A DNA stretch of 36,286 nucleotides, taken from positions 1-36,286 of the forward strand of contig JAZJZC010000007.1 of NCBI GenBank assembly GCA_040390045.1. The letters are read 5' to 3'. Under the pieces are notes generated by a model, which saw only the letters and a list, made by a program, of their open reading frames with translations, had not been told where the DNA came from and did no database searches. The DNA is from Patescibacteria group bacterium. Lineage in GTDB: Bacteria > Patescibacteriota > Minisyncoccia > Phycocordibacterales > SIBU01. This document shows, piece after piece, positions 24,161 through 31,632 of the stretch. Both the position numbers and the translations under genes were made by a program. The stretch's first letter is position 1, and each line of letters opens with the position of its first letter.

Positions 24161-24829
24161 TTATTTTAAAACTTCGCTAATCCAGCCGTTAATCCTCCGA
24201 GCCAAGAAAACACCAAATTCCTTTTTGCCTTCGCTTTTAATTGTAAGGTGTGCTGTACCATAAGGCAACTTTCCTCGTTTAAACATTTTTTTACCCGTTC
24301 TAGTATCTATAGATGTTTTTTGAAATTGGCTTTGGGGGACAGAAGTAGCATTAGACCAAAATTTTATTGATTCTGCAATATTATTGTCGGGGTACACATG
24401 CAATCTTAATCTAAAGTTAGAATTTTTCATGCCACAAACTTCCCTAAACCACCGGACAGCGAAACTCATCACTTGAGGATTTGCATTAACAACGCGGACG
24501 ATATTATGAGTTTTAGTGCCTTCCCCCAAATAAAGCCCTACTCCTAACATAAAAATGTCTCGCTTGTTCAATGAGCCTATGTCCATCTTCGCTTGTTCAT
24601 TTGCCTCAGCAATAGATTTAATTTTTAGCTTGTGTTTCGCAAGGGTTGAAGCCGTTCTTGCCTTACCAATTTTCAGTAAAGTTTCCTTGTTGGGTACGTA
24701 GGGTACGTTGCCAAGCCACGCGCTTAAGGTGCCTTTCGTTATTTTCACTTTTTCGGAGATAGCCGAGTAAGAAAAGCCAGCTTTTCTCAGTTCAAGCGCT
24801 CTTTGTCTTATCGATACAGGTTTAGTCAC
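24161..24829 (-). CDS. HTH protein with LAGLIDADG-like domain (copy 1)
   Basis: 222 aa with a GTG start. The GTG is supported by TTGAAC, 17 nt, TATAAT ending exactly 6 nt before it. The N-terminus is a helix-turn-helix (about 1-40: RALELRKAGFSYSAISEKVKITKGTLSAWL). The middle has GVGLYLGEGTKTH (about 98-110), like one LAGLIDADG-type motif, followed by RLRLHVYPDNN, WSNATSVPQSQF and LPYGTAHLTIKS blocks. Single-motif LAGLIDADG proteins act as homodimers in homing endonucleases, but here the acidic residue is in GEG and nuclease activity is not assured; a DNA- or RNA-binding regulator is equally possible. Related to the 28454-29137 protein. Both precede a tRNA-Gly. Confidence 0.75.
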   Translation of the reverse strand: MTKPVSIRQRALELRKAGFSYSAISEKVKITKGTLSAWLGNVPYVPNKETLLKIGKARTASTLAKHKLKIKSIAEANEQAKMDIGSLNKRDIFMLGVGLYLGEGTKTHNIVRVVNANPQVMSFAVRWFREVCGMKNSNFRLRLHVYPDNNIAESIKFWSNATSVPQSQFQKTSIDTRTGKKMFKRGKLPYGTAHLTIKSEGKKEFGVFLARRINGWISEVLK

Positions 24830-24835
24830 AAGATT

Positions 24836-24864
24836 ATTATAACAAACCTACAACAAGGGTTCAA
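24836..24864 (-). promoter_or_regulatory. consensus promoter, leaderless GTG start
   Basis: On the minus strand TTGAAC (24859-24864), 17-nt spacer, TATAAT (24836-24841), then 6 nt to GTG 24829. Confidence 0.75.
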
Positions 24865-24965
24865 TTATCTACCGGATGCTTTTCAAGGTACAGACAGCGA
24901 GAGAGAAGCAAATCCTAGCAAAAAAGTGCCTGAGTCGCAATTAAGTCTCAAATAGGGTGTTGTGC

Positions 24966-24971
24966 TAAAAT
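24966..24971 (+). promoter_or_regulatory. -10 box of the exported protease, leaderless
   Basis: TAAAAT (24966-24971) ends 6 nt before ATG 24978. No clear -35 box. Confidence 0.5.
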
Positions 24972-24977
24972 AGAGAA

Positions 24978-26174
24978 ATGCTCGCAAAAATCTTTTCATT
25001 TTTACTGGGAATAATCGGGGTCGTGACGACCGCGCTCTCCTTCCCTGTCCCGCAAACAGCCATAGCGCCGAAAATTACGCCCACGAAAACTGAGACCGTT
25101 GTTGAAAATACCAAAAGTAAAACCAACGACTTTAGTCAACTAAAGTCGGCGAGTACCACCACACAGAGAACCGCAACGACCACTGCCAAAGAAAAAACGC
25201 CCGCAAAAAAACCAACCGAAAATAGTAAAACTCCTGTTCCAAACGTCGTTGCTTCAAAAATTCCCTATATTCCAAAAGTTGCAGTGGCTACGACTACAAC
25301 CCCAGCCCCGCCAACCGATTTCAACGCGCTCAATCAAAAAGCTCGCGCGGCCGTTGTAAATATTTTGTGCACCTCAGCTATGGGAGGAATTTTTGAACCC
25401 ATTTCAGGCTCAGGTGTCTTGATTGATTCAAGGGGAATTATCCTTACCAACGCCCACATCGCTCAATTTTTATTGCTCGAAGATTCAGCGGGAAGAAAAC
25501 TTTTAAATTGTATCGTGCGCACTGGTAGTCCGGCCGTTGCGACGTACAGAGTAAACGTAGTGTATATTTCCCCTCAATGGGTCAAGGATAATTATAAAAA
25601 TTTGCGCTCTCAAAATCCTACGGGTACTGGTGAAAATGATTTTGCCCTGCTTCAGGTAACTGGTTACACGAACCCTGACCTTGTTTTTAAAGGCTCCGTA
25701 CCTTCGATGTCTGTAGAATATAACGACAATGCTATTAAGACTGGTAATCTGGCAGTTTTGGCTGCGTATCCCGCGGGCTTTTTGGGAGGCATCGAAATTC
25801 AAAGAGATCTCTACATCACCTCAACAATCATTAACCTTGGACAACTTTTTACCTTTAAAACCGGCGAGGTTGATCTGTTTAGTCTTGGTGGTAGTCCTGT
25901 CGCGCAACACGGAAGCTCTGGCGGAGCGGCAGTCGACACCGACGGGAAACTGATCGGTATTATTGTCACTTCAACCGACGCGACAAATACTTCAGATCGC
26001 GATTTAAATGCTATCTCTACAAGTTACATCAATCGAAATTTGAAAAGTACCTCCGGTATATCTCTTGAGGAACTGTTAAATTCAAGTCTGAGCAGTTTCT
26101 CAGCACAATTTGATACAGCGTCTCTCCCCGAAATTAAAAAACTTTTATTTGAGGCGTTGACTTCAGGAAACTAA
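24978..26174 (+). CDS. exported trypsin-like serine protease
   Basis: 398 aa. An N-terminal hydrophobic segment (about 4-25) is followed by a Thr/Lys/Pro-rich linker (about 30-115). The protease domain (about 120-375) has a chymotrypsin-like triad: His in VLIDSRGIILTNAHIAQF (about 158), Asp in ENDFALLQV (about 220), Ser in HGSSGGAAVD (about 313). No PDZ domain follows, unlike DegP/HtrA. It probably acts outside the membrane, tethered by the N-terminal helix or secreted after cleavage, and may process surface proteins such as those at 1-9 kb; that link is inference. The mRNA appears leaderless. Confidence 0.88.
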   Translation: MLAKIFSFLLGIIGVVTTALSFPVPQTAIAPKITPTKTETVVENTKSKTNDFSQLKSASTTTQRTATTTAKEKTPAKKPTENSKTPVPNVVASKIPYIPKVAVATTTTPAPPTDFNALNQKARAAVVNILCTSAMGGIFEPISGSGVLIDSRGIILTNAHIAQFLLLEDSAGRKLLNCIVRTGSPAVATYRVNVVYISPQWVKDNYKNLRSQNPTGTGENDFALLQVTGYTNPDLVFKGSVPSMSVEYNDNAIKTGNLAVLAAYPAGFLGGIEIQRDLYITSTIINLGQLFTFKTGEVDLFSLGGSPVAQHGSSGGAAVDTDGKLIGIIVTSTDATNTSDRDLNAISTSYINRNLKSTSGISLEELLNSSLSSFSAQFDTASLPEIKKLLFEALTSGN

Positions 26175-26473
26175 GATTGTTTTCTTGCGAGTGCAAGTAA
26201 CGTATCAAAAGAGTCCCCTGCTACAAAATTATTTTTTCGTTCAAATCCACATTTTTGACAGCGGTGCGTTATAACATAAGAGTCTGAGCGCTTTTCAAAA
26301 GCCACTGGCTCCATTAAACCGCCACATGTCGCTTCCCTGTCACCCGGGTGTACATCAACATGTTTGCTCCACAAACATTTCGGGCAATGGTTCGTGTAGC
26401 CGTTCCCCGCCACTGCTGTTCCACAGTGTTCACACTGAAAATCCTCGACGGTTTTTTGAAATAATTTTTTCAT
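26171..26473 (-). CDS. RNHCP-domain zinc-ribbon protein
   Basis: 100 aa. It carries the hallmark NHCPKCLWSKHVD (about 28-40; the RNHCP domain is named for such a motif), preceded by CEHCG and followed by C-GG and RCQKCGF. The paired CxxC motifs imply one or two zinc-binding knuckles. The family is small and its role is unknown; nucleic acid binding is a reasonable guess from the zinc ribbons. It starts 8 nt after the MutY-like stop on the same strand, so the pair is probably co-transcribed. The 3' end overlaps the protease stop by 4 nt (convergent). Confidence 0.88.
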   Translation of the reverse strand: MKKLFQKTVEDFQCEHCGTAVAGNGYTNHCPKCLWSKHVDVHPGDREATCGGLMEPVAFEKRSDSYVITHRCQKCGFERKNNFVAGDSFDTLLALARKQS

Positions 26474-26481
26474 GGGTTATC

Positions 26482-27285
26482 TTACGCTAAGGTTAACATG
26501 TCTCGATTGTTTTTAATAAAACCTTCGGTTGTTAAGTTTTTAATAATTGTAGTGGCTCGAGCGTTTTCAAATCCACTCATTTTCAAAAATTTTTGGCGAG
26601 AAATTTTTTTATTACAAGTTAAAAATTTCAAAACTGCTCCGCGGATTTCCCTATCTGAGCCGCGAAATTTTGATTGTTTTGCATAGTGTTTACTTTGCGA
26701 ATTGGGATTGCCGAATTCTTTTTTCAGGTAGGTGCCATAATCCATGAGCGCGTAATGCCAATCTCGAGGTTTTCCTGTGTCGAGCGTCGCAAGTGCCAGT
26801 TTCAAAATTTCGGTATCAGGAATTTTTTCTCCGCCTTTAAAAAAGTGGTGAAGAAAAACGGTTCTCACGTTTGTCTCGATGAAAGTTACCGGCTTATTGT
26901 GCGCATAGGCCAAGATAGCGGCCGCTGTCGCCTTCCCTATCCCGGGTAACGATTCAAGCTCGGTAAGAGTTCGCGGTAATTTTCCGTTAAAGTGCTCAGC
27001 AATACTTTCAGCCGCGCGCTTTACAAAAAGCGCGCGGCGGTTGTAGCCCAGCCCTTGCCAAGTTTTTAAAACATCAGAAACAGAGGCTTCGGCGAGTGAT
27101 TTAAAATTAGGAAATTTTTTTACAAATTCTAAATATTTTGGAACGACTCGATCAACCTGAGTCTGCTGGAGCATGATTTCCGATACCAAAATTTTGTAGG
27201 GATCGGTGGTTTTTCTCCAAGGAAGATTCCGCGAGTTTTTACGGTAATAGAGCCAAACTGTTTTTTTGAAGGTGGGGAGGGTCAT
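26482..27285 (-). CDS. mutY: MutY-like A/G-specific adenine glycosylase without Fe-S cysteines
   Basis: 267 aa. HhH-GPD superfamily DNA glycosylase. N-terminal six-helix part: WRKTTDPYKILVSEIMLQQTQVDRVVPKY, with the Glu (about 37) that protonates adenine in MutY; the hairpin-helix-hairpin is LESLPGIGKATAAAILAYA. Two departures: the DGNV segment with the catalytic Asp reads IETNV, and the C-x6-C-x2-C-x5-C iron-sulfur loop after the HhH domain is absent (no cysteines in YLKKEFGNPNSQSKHYAKQS). The NUDIX-like 8-oxoG reader is missing and replaced by a small winged helix at the C-terminus (about 205-267). It is either a degenerate MutY clade enzyme or a glycosylase of changed specificity. Confidence 0.85.
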   Translation of the reverse strand: MTLPTFKKTVWLYYRKNSRNLPWRKTTDPYKILVSEIMLQQTQVDRVVPKYLEFVKKFPNFKSLAEASVSDVLKTWQGLGYNRRALFVKRAAESIAEHFNGKLPRTLTELESLPGIGKATAAAILAYAHNKPVTFIETNVRTVFLHHFFKGGEKIPDTEILKLALATLDTGKPRDWHYALMDYGTYLKKEFGNPNSQSKHYAKQSKFRGSDREIRGAVLKFLTCNKKISRQKFLKMSGFENARATTIIKNLTTEGFIKNNRDMLTLA

Positions 27286-27626
27286 ATGTTATTAAAATAT
27301 AAGAATGACTTCAATTTCAGTAGAAAAATTTTTCAAAAATTACAATTATCAACCCGCAAAGCAGTATGAATAGGATGTACCATACGGGTGCTCGCATTGG
27401 GCCGCCAAGGCGAAATTGTAATATTTTAGATAGAGTGTGCTTCATTTTAATATGGCAGCGCCGAGATTTGCCCGCGACTCAAAATTTTTCGTCAAAAATT
27501 TTGGTCTGGGCACCAGCTCGTCTGTTTTGTCTGCTGACAAAACAAGACTCCGCTGTTCAAATCTCGGTCGCAAGCCAGGCAGTTGGCTTGCTCGCCCGAC
27601 TATATCGTCGCTTTGCTCCTCAATGT
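27286..27626. other. gene-free stretch with tRNA-Pro fragments
   Basis: No convincing gene. It holds a 13-nt direct copy of the tRNA-Pro 3' portion, GCGCCGAGATTTG at 27458-27470 (also 27631-27643 in the tRNA), and a 13-nt inverted T-arm copy, GTTCAAATCTCGG at 27555-27567. Open frames here lack coding character. Confidence 0.6.
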
Positions 27627-27695
27627 CGGGGCGCCGAGATTTGAACTCGGACTGAACGCTCCCAAAGCGTTTATGCTACCGTTACACCACGCCCC
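27627..27695 (-). tRNA. tRNA-Pro(UGG)
   Basis: 69 nt. Acceptor GGGGCGT/GCGCCCC (with one G-U), anticodon stem AACGC/GCGTT around loop TTTGGGA (anticodon UGG, G37), T arm CCGAG-TTCAAAT-CTCGG. The discriminator reads as G, unusual for bacterial tRNA-Pro, which normally has A. CCA is not encoded. Partial copies of both its ends lie nearby (27458, 27555, 27738). Confidence 0.88.
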
Positions 27696-27737
27696 GATTT
27701 TAATTTGCTGCCGTGGAATTTATCCGTCCTTCGGCGG

Positions 27738-27750
27738 ACCACGCCCCGAT
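27738..27750 (-). repeat. copy of the tRNA-Pro 5' end
   Basis: ACCACGCCCCGAT at 27738-27750 repeats exactly the sequence at 27686-27698, the 5' end of the tRNA gene, 52 bp upstream in the sense of transcription. Confidence 0.65.
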
Positions 27751-27802
27751 ACTTATTCCTAGACCGCAAAGCTTAACATAAAAAGATTTAAACGACTACA
27801 AT

Positions 27803-28210
27803 CTACAAAATAACACCATCTAACATTTTTACTTTTGCCGTTTTATTTTTCTCATCTAAGTAAATTGTGATGACATCGAATTGCCACTCGGTCTCGTCTC
27901 CATATTTATTTTCGGCTAAATAAACCGTGATCGTCCGCGAAAGTCGTTGGAGCTTCCATGCATGGACATTGTCTTCGGGTCTAAAAGAGTCCCCCGCTTC
28001 CAAATTGAAGTCTTTAACATTTTCCTTTGAGACAGTTTTAACTTCAACAAAGTGAATCTTCTGTCCTTTTTTGACAATAATATCTATCTCGCCAAACTTT
28101 TTGCGGTAATTCATTTCAACTACCGTAAAGCCTTTATTTACAAGATATTTTGAAGCAATAGCTTCACCGAGCGAACCTAAAATTTGTTTTTTTGTTGGAA
28201 CGGATTCCAT
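27803..28210 (-). CDS. yraN: YraN/UPF0102 family nuclease-like protein
   Basis: 135 aa, family-typical length. PD-(D/E)XK-type fold: LGEAIASKYLVNKGFTVVEMNYRKKFGEIDIIVKKGQKIHFVEVKT shows the conserved GE, EID and E-V-K residues (about 14-59). The C-terminal part (WKLQRLSRTITVYL, WQFDVITIYLD) is also conserved. The function is unsettled; the family resembles Holliday-junction resolvase-type nucleases. Usually near rnhB or rsmI, but here it stands alone between tRNA genes. Confidence 0.9.
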   Translation of the reverse strand: MESVPTKKQILGSLGEAIASKYLVNKGFTVVEMNYRKKFGEIDIIVKKGQKIHFVEVKTVSKENVKDFNLEAGDSFRPEDNVHAWKLQRLSRTITVYLAENKYGDETEWQFDVITIYLDEKNKTAKVKMLDGVIL

Positions 28211-28397
28211 ACACTAGAAGACTTTTATAAATTGACCTAAAAATGGCTGTCTTTTTTAAGTTTCTATACTACCGGCCGTATTTTTCCAATTATCGACTGT
28301 CTTTTATACACTTGTGCACAGACTTATCCCCAGATTCAAGTCCTTAAAAAATCTGGCTTAGAATTAAGACGCTTATAAATATCACAAAATCTATCTG

Positions 28398-28468
28398 TGC
28401 GGGCACCGGGAGTCGAACCCGGATCTCTACCTTGGCAAGGTAGCGTTATACCGCTAAACTATGCCCGC
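28398..28468 (-). tRNA. tRNA-Gly(GCC)
   Basis: 71 nt. Acceptor GCGGGCA/TGCCCGC with discriminator A, anticodon stem CTACC/GGTAG around loop TTGCCAA (anticodon GCC), T arm CCGGG-TTCGACT-CCCGG. CCA is not encoded. Its 5' 15 nt are also the last codons and stop of the upstream HTH/LAGLIDADG-like gene. Confidence 0.94.
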
Positions 28469-29137
28469 ATTGTAATTTTCTCGCGTCAAATCAGTCCCCA
28501 AAAGCTGAATCCACTTCAAAATTTTACACTTTAAGTATGCACTGGAAACTCCGACACTGCAAACGCCGAAGGATAACCGTCTGGTTTTATGCTTACCCCT
28601 CGTTACCATTGTCTTGTCAAAACGCCCCAAAGAAAGTCCGGTTTTCCCCGCCCAGAACATCTTGCACAAATTTTCATCAAGATCGGGGTAAATCAAAATC
28701 CAAGCTTTAATTTTTGAATTATCTATACCGCAGATATTCTTCAAAAATTGTAAAAACAACTTTATCATTAAAGGTTCAGTGTTGGCAATAGAACACCTGC
28801 TTTTTGAAAGCTTGTTACCCTCGCCCCAATAAACCATCAACCCTGCTATAAAAAGAGGATGATATTTTAATAAATCAAATTCTTCCTCGGCTTCCCTGCC
28901 CGCCTGATCATACAATCTTTCTAAATTTTGACCGCGAACCTTGTTCAATTCTTGCAAACGAACCTTGTGGCCATTTTTCGCCCTACTGACAAGTTTTTTT
29001 GAAATTTCTTTTGACCAATTTTGATTCCGAAACCAGTCCGAAAGCGTGCTGAGAGGGACGCTCAATTCTCTTTGAATTTCAGCATAACTTTTGCCAAGTC
29101 GTCTTAAGTTCTGAGCTAGCTCCTTATCTTTTCGCAT
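28454..29137 (-). CDS. HTH protein with LAGLIDADG-like domain (copy 2)
   Basis: 227 aa from ATG 29137. TATACT ends 8 nt before this ATG; the frame upstream to 29179 lacks a signal. N-terminal helix-turn-helix (about 1-40: ELAQNLRRLGKSYAEIQRELSVPLSTLSDWF). A central GLMVYWGEGNKLS motif (about 100-112) aligns with GVGLYLGEGTKTH of copy 1. Then ILIYPDLDENLCKMFW, KTGLSLGRFDKTMV and LSFGVCSVGVSS match the later blocks. The last codons NAGIV and the TAG stop lie inside the tRNA-Gly(GCC) gene, so mRNA and tRNA sequence overlap by 15 nt. The role is unknown; homing-endonuclease ancestry or tRNA-linked regulation are options. Confidence 0.75.
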   Translation of the reverse strand: MRKDKELAQNLRRLGKSYAEIQRELSVPLSTLSDWFRNQNWSKEISKKLVSRAKNGHKVRLQELNKVRGQNLERLYDQAGREAEEEFDLLKYHPLFIAGLMVYWGEGNKLSKSRCSIANTEPLMIKLFLQFLKNICGIDNSKIKAWILIYPDLDENLCKMFWAGKTGLSLGRFDKTMVTRGKHKTRRLSFGVCSVGVSSAYLKCKILKWIQLLGTDLTRENYNAGIV

Positions 29138-29208
29138 ACTTTGAAAGTATACCGCACAACTTCGGTTTTGAAAACACAAGACTCAAATTGGAGAAGAAAA
29201 TCTATGTG

Positions 29209-29281
29209 TGCGCTTGGCAGGACTCGAACCTGCAACCCCTTGCTTCGAAGGCAAGTGCTCTATCCATTGAGCTACAAGCGC
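29209..29281 (-). tRNA. tRNA-Arg(UCG)
   Basis: 73 nt. Acceptor GCGCTTG/CAAGCGC with discriminator A, D arm AGCTCAATGGATAGAGC, anticodon stem CTTGC/GCAAG around loop CTTCGAA (anticodon UCG), T arm TGCAG-GTTCGAGT-CCTGC. CCA is not encoded. Confidence 0.94.
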
Positions 29282-29328
29282 ATTTAGACATCATAATACG
29301 CTAATTAGCGAAAAACTGAAAGTTGTAA

Positions 29329-29334
29329 TAAAAT
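29329..29334 (+). promoter_or_regulatory. -10 box of cca, near-leaderless
   Basis: TAAAAT (29329-29334) ends 8 nt before ATG 29343; TTAGCG lies 18 nt upstream as a weak -35. Confidence 0.45.
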
Positions 29335-29342
29335 AACACGTA

Positions 29343-30854
29343 ATGAAAAGCTCTAAACTTCAGGACACTTTCAACTTGCCGAAAGAAGTTGTAACAATTG
29401 CCGAAGCTCTAAAAAAGGCTAACTTCGAGGCATACCTAGTTGGCGGCTGCGTTCGAGACACCCTTCTCGGTAGAAAACCAAAAGATTGGGATCTCACGAC
29501 TAATGCAGCGCCGGAAGAGATTATAAAAATTTTCCCAAAAACTTTCTACGAGAACTCTTACGGCACCGTAGGTGTTGTAAATGAAGCCACAGAAGATGAA
29601 ACCTTGAAGGTTGTAGAAATCACACCCTACAGACTTGAATCTCAGTATAACGATTTCCGACGACCTAGCAGTGTGGCGTGGAGCGACAAACTAGAAGATG
29701 ACTTGCAACGTCGGGATTTTACGATAAACGCTATCGCGCTTAAGGTTGAAAGTGAAGGTGGAACGCCCGGAACTTATAAGGGACAGTTGATTGATCCGTA
29801 TAAAGGACAAGAAGATCTTGCTTCGAAAACCTTACGAACTGTCGGCGACCCCCATAAACGATTTAGTGAAGATGCCTTGAGAATGCTTCGCGCTATCCGG
29901 ATTTCGACCGAACTGGGCTTCAGTATCAGTTCGGAAACTATTGAGGCAATTGCGAAGTACACTCCCCTTCTAAAAGAAATCGCCATTGAAAGAATTCGAG
30001 AAGAGTTTGTAAGGATTTTAATGTCTGATAACCCAATGAGTGGGATCATTATGTGCCAAAAGCTCGGAATTTTGCCGTTTATTAGCCATGAATTAGAAAA
30101 AGCCATTGGTGTTGAACAAAATCAGGCTCATTCATTCGATGTTTGGGAGCACTTGCTTCGCGCACTTCAGCATGCCGCCGATAAAGGCTGGAGCTTAGAA
30201 ATCCGTCTAGCTGCTTTATTTCATGATATTTCCAAGCCTGAGACTAGACGTGCTTCACATGAAACAAAGTGGACGTTTTACGGCCATGAAGTGGTTGGTT
30301 CACGTGTAACAGAGAAAATCCTCACCAGACTCACCTTTTCAAAGAAAATCATCGAAAAAGTAGTAAAACTTGTTCGTTGGCACATGTTTTTCTCAGACAC
30401 CGAGCAAATTACCCCTTCAGCAGTGAGACGTTTGGTGGCTAAGGTTGGTAAAGACGATGTTTGGGAATTAATGAACTTAAGAATCTGTGATCGCATTGGA
30501 ACCGGCAGACCGAAAGAAAACCCTTATAGATTAAGGAAGTATAAATCGATGATTGAGGAGGTCATGCGAGATCCCGTTTCAGTTGGAATGCTCAAAATTG
30601 ATGGAAACAGGCTAATTGAGGTTACACATGTAACACCTGGACCTAAAATAGGTAGAATTTTGCTAGCTTTATTGGAAGAAGTGCTCGAAAAACCGGAACT
30701 TAACACAGAAGAATATCTTGAAAAAAGAGCTTTGGAATTATCAGATGTTTCAGATGAAACATTGATATCTCTGGCTGAAAAGGCTAGGGAGGCCAAGGAA
30801 GACTTCGAAAACAAGGAGTTGGGTGATATTCGAGGAAAATATAACGTCGAATAG
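29343..30854 (+). CDS. cca: CCA tRNA nucleotidyltransferase / poly(A) polymerase family
   Basis: 503 aa. Adds or repairs the 3'-CCA of tRNAs. Class II nucleotidyltransferase head: YLVGGCVRDTLLGRKPKDWDLTTNA (about 31-55, with the metal-binding D-x-D as DWD), the RRDFTINA motif (about 124-131), and RMLRAIR. An HD domain follows (LAALFHDISKPETRR, about 287-301). The family is shared by CCA-adding, A-adding and poly(A) enzymes, but all four tRNA genes in the window lack CCA, so tRNA end addition is its likely job. Transcription probably starts almost at the ATG. Confidence 0.94.
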   Translation: MKSSKLQDTFNLPKEVVTIAEALKKANFEAYLVGGCVRDTLLGRKPKDWDLTTNAAPEEIIKIFPKTFYENSYGTVGVVNEATEDETLKVVEITPYRLESQYNDFRRPSSVAWSDKLEDDLQRRDFTINAIALKVESEGGTPGTYKGQLIDPYKGQEDLASKTLRTVGDPHKRFSEDALRMLRAIRISTELGFSISSETIEAIAKYTPLLKEIAIERIREEFVRILMSDNPMSGIIMCQKLGILPFISHELEKAIGVEQNQAHSFDVWEHLLRALQHAADKGWSLEIRLAALFHDISKPETRRASHETKWTFYGHEVVGSRVTEKILTRLTFSKKIIEKVVKLVRWHMFFSDTEQITPSAVRRLVAKVGKDDVWELMNLRICDRIGTGRPKENPYRLRKYKSMIEEVMRDPVSVGMLKIDGNRLIEVTHVTPGPKIGRILLALLEEVLEKPELNTEEYLEKRALELSDVSDETLISLAEKAREAKEDFENKELGDIRGKYNVE

Positions 30855-31017
30855 TGGAAATATTTGACCCCAATACCAAAATTGGAGCAGACATAGTATC
30901 TGTTTGCTGGATTTATTACTAAAATAATCACTACCGTCCTAAAAATGCCGTGGGTGATTTTGGTACGGGGTCTTTGCCCGCCAAACCACGAGGGTACTCT
31001 CGGGGCGGGCAAAGAGA

Positions 31018-31038
31018 AACCGCCCAATGGCGGTCTTT
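31018..31038 (+). terminator. candidate terminator downstream of cca
   Basis: ACCGCC and GGCGGT pair around CAAT, flanked by GAAA and CTTTCTTT. It lies about 165 nt after the cca stop, following a longer inverted repeat. Confidence 0.45.
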
Positions 31039-31346
31039 CTTTAAAACATGTCTCAGGTTTCAAGTATATTGAACTCTGGGACATGCTTTAAAGAATTTCT
31101 ACCAAGTAAAGGCGGTTTGAAAAATGATCCGTTCGAAGTCTTAGTTGTGTACTTTTTTTGAAAGATGATTTCCGAGTTTCAAGATGTTTGAGGAAACATT
31201 TTCAAAAGAAAATAGGGTAAAACTTTTTTTGGATCTAATAGAGAGATTCCACTTTTCAAAGAACTTTTGTCAGAGGAGCACATCTCACAACTGACCTCTC
31301 TGCAAACATTGTATCACCTATCAAGGACATGTAAAAGACAACCTGT

Positions 31347-31406
31347 GGATAACTCCCGAAAACTAAGGAGTGTCCTAAGGGACACGACTATAGTTTTCGA
31401 GGATCC
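31347..31406. repeat. two-part hairpin of about 60 nt
   Basis: GGAT/ATCC (31347-31350 and 31403-31406) encloses CGAAAACTA (31357-31365) paired with TAGTTTTCG (31391-31399), then GTGTCC (31370-31375) with GGACAC (31380-31385), loop TAAG. No T run follows on either strand. Confidence 0.55.
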
Positions 31407-31632
31407 CGTACAAATTTTGCCCCCATACTAAGCCTTAATGTGCGAGTGCGACCAATTTTTCTTAGCGGTATTCCGCATAGAAAATGGAAGTACTCCTGTG
31501 GTGCGAATAGCACAACCTCGGGCTACCCCGAGCGCATTAAATCCCACTTGTAATTAAAAATTTATTGAAAATATTGATGAATTTTTGAAAAAGCAAAATT
31601 TGCTACTGGGATACAATAGACCTTTCAAAACT

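Larger units (their letters stand above)
30855..31632. other. gene-free region with multiple inverted repeats
   Basis: No credible coding frame. Structures seen: arms 30866-30882 and 30957-30972 (GACCCC..TACCAAAAT type); a 12-bp stem 30971-30982 with 31004-31015; 31047-31056 with 31076-31085 (10 bp, one G-U) enclosing a TTCAA/TTGAA stem; 31347-31406 (below); GCGG-TATT-CCGC at 31465-31476; CTCGGG-CTAC-CCCGAG at 31517-31532. It lies between the convergent cca and TrmB copy 4. Possible structured RNA; I could not match it to RNase P, tmRNA, SRP or 6S RNA. Confidence 0.5.

Noticed and set aside
27366-27655. Overlapping plus-strand frames near tRNA-Pro
   Set aside because: They run across tRNA fragments and the tRNA gene itself and lack any domain character or ribosome binding site.
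30524-31084. 186-aa frame antisense to the cca end
   Set aside because: It covers the cca 3' end and the inverted-repeat region; low-complexity Ser-rich shadow of a real gene.
31330-31560. Possible RNase P RNA, tmRNA, SRP RNA or 6S RNA
   Set aside because: The hairpins are clear, but none of the conserved core sequences of these RNAs is visible on either strand.
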